Shown here: piece by piece, positions 63,600-64,000 of the stretch | Layout: each line of letters starts with the position of its first letter | How positions within the stretch are numbered: the stretch's first letter is position 1 | Source: JADFRD01 sp964491015 | GTDB lineage: Bacteria; Fidelibacterota; Marinisomatia; Marinisomatales; TCS55 | Reading direction: 5' to 3' | NCBI GenBank assembly: GCA_964491015.1 | Contig: CAZBEY010000002.1 | Location: forward strand, 1 to 64,000 | Length of the DNA: 64,000 bases | The notes under the pieces: generated by a model | The model's database searches: none | What the model saw: only the letters and a program-made list of their open reading frames with translations | What the model was told of the DNA's origin: nothing | Translations under genes and position numbers: made by a program

Positions 63600-64000
63600 T
63601 TATTTTTCGATTACAGCTAATAAACTTTTATTTATTTCTAGAACTTTATCTGGGCCAAACAGCCTTTTTACTAAAGCGAACGCAAATGCCAAGGCCGATC
63701 CACAAGCCTGCCCGGTAATAATATTAGTATCTTCAATCACATTGATTCCCTGATAATCGCCGGATAATATTTCATGGGATGAATTCGGGTGGGCAGTTAC
63801 TTTTTTCCCTGAGATGATTCCAGCCTTATCAAGCACAACCGGCGCTGCGCAGATTGCAGCAACAATTTTCCCCTTGTCAGCGGCATCTTGGATTAATGCC
63901 AAAACATTTTCATTTTCTGCCAGGTTGGTCGCACCGGGAAGACCGCCCGGAAGTACAATCATATCCCAATCTTTTGTTTTTTCTTCTTCGATGACACTAT
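63600..64000 (-). CDS. DJ-1/PfpI family protein (partial at right edge)
   Basis: The frame is open from the stop at 63600 to the window edge, about 133 codons; the start lies outside. DMIVLPGGLPGATNLAEN and IVAAICAAPVVLDKAGI hold the nucleophile elbow Cys of the DJ-1 family (AICAAP), and GKKVTAHPN plus IITGQACGSALAFAFALV complete the usual C-terminal half. Members act as chaperone, glyoxalase or deglycase-type enzymes. An internal ATG (63962) is not the start because conserved strand sequence precedes it. Confidence 0.88.
   Translation of the reverse strand, partial: SVIEEEKTKDWDMIVLPGGLPGATNLAENENVLALIQDAADKGKIVAAICAAPVVLDKAGIISGKKVTAHPNSSHEILSGDYQGINVIEDTNIITGQACGSALAFAFALVKRLFGPDKVLEINKSLLAVIEK

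Noticed and set aside
63185..63600. Fluoride riboswitch before crcB
   Set aside because: Only 23 bases separate crcB from the upstream gene and no conserved pseudoknot sequence is present.

Overview
The window looks like a chromosomal segment of an AT-rich, didermic bacterium of the FCB group. A Marinimicrobia (SAR406) or related lineage is my best guess. Supporting features are a complete lipid A and outer-membrane assembly cluster, a Bacteroidetes-like single-subunit cytochrome b SdhC, VCBS/FG-GAP and putative-Ig surface proteins, and two secreted proteins ending in type IX secretion-like sorting domains. The lineage is inferred from architecture and has not been tested. Two 100-base N runs (15955-16054, 21266-21365) show that this is a scaffold.

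Layout. 1-5710 (-): two translationally coupled, paralogous FG-GAP/He_PIG surface proteins, the second cut by the left edge. 5951-10628 (+): a beta-barrel-like protein, an S41 C-terminal protease, then exbB-exbD-exbD-tonB. 10677-13994 (-): sdhC-sdhA-sdhB. 14243-17998 (-): a DUF2231 membrane protein, a GCS2-type glutamate-cysteine ligase cut by an N gap, a barrel-like protein cut by the same gap, and a PEGA protein. 18135-21236 (-): dnaG, cvpA and a GatB/YqeY protein. 21425-27345: an accessory stretch with an orphan DNA methyltransferase, an arsC-like gene, a ferredoxin plus FGGY kinase, a Doc/Fic toxin with a HTH partner under a periodic operator array, an MFS exporter and a ferredoxin. 27417-29641 (+): Mrp/ApbC and two unknown proteins.

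29722-39732 (+) is an envelope biogenesis cluster: uppS, bamA, skp, lpxD, lpxC, fabZ, lpxA, an unknown exported protein, dxr, rseP. It joins isoprenoid and undecaprenyl supply, lipid A synthesis, outer-membrane protein insertion and the site-2 protease. 39719-41866 (-) is lpxL-like, tsaC/yrdC and DUF3108. 41956-44797 (+) is NfeD, FloA and a small membrane protein. 44794-46979 (-) is adk-coaE and a phosphate acyltransferase. 47194-53304 (-) is a tightly overlapping operon of M23 peptidase, rhomboid, cdd, udk, tdk and a NupC-type nucleoside transporter, so pyrimidine nucleoside uptake and salvage is linked to envelope proteases. 53445-60857 holds a PDZ protein, a barrel protein, a penicillin-acylase-family protein and a 1074-residue lamin-tail repeat protein. 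60858-61507 is a decayed region with gene remnants and inverted repeats. 61508-64000 (-) is a C1 aminopeptidase, DUF190, crcB and a partial DJ-1/PfpI gene.

The most interesting signals are three genes whose conserved N-termini or signal peptides lie upstream of any ATG/GTG/TTG but follow a Shine-Dalgarno-like motif and a near-cognate codon (ATT, CTG, ATC); a strictly periodic 29-bp operator array in front of the Fic module; a 55-bp duplication flanking an N gap that points to a scaffolding artefact; and a 36-codon remnant of a class-V aminotransferase.
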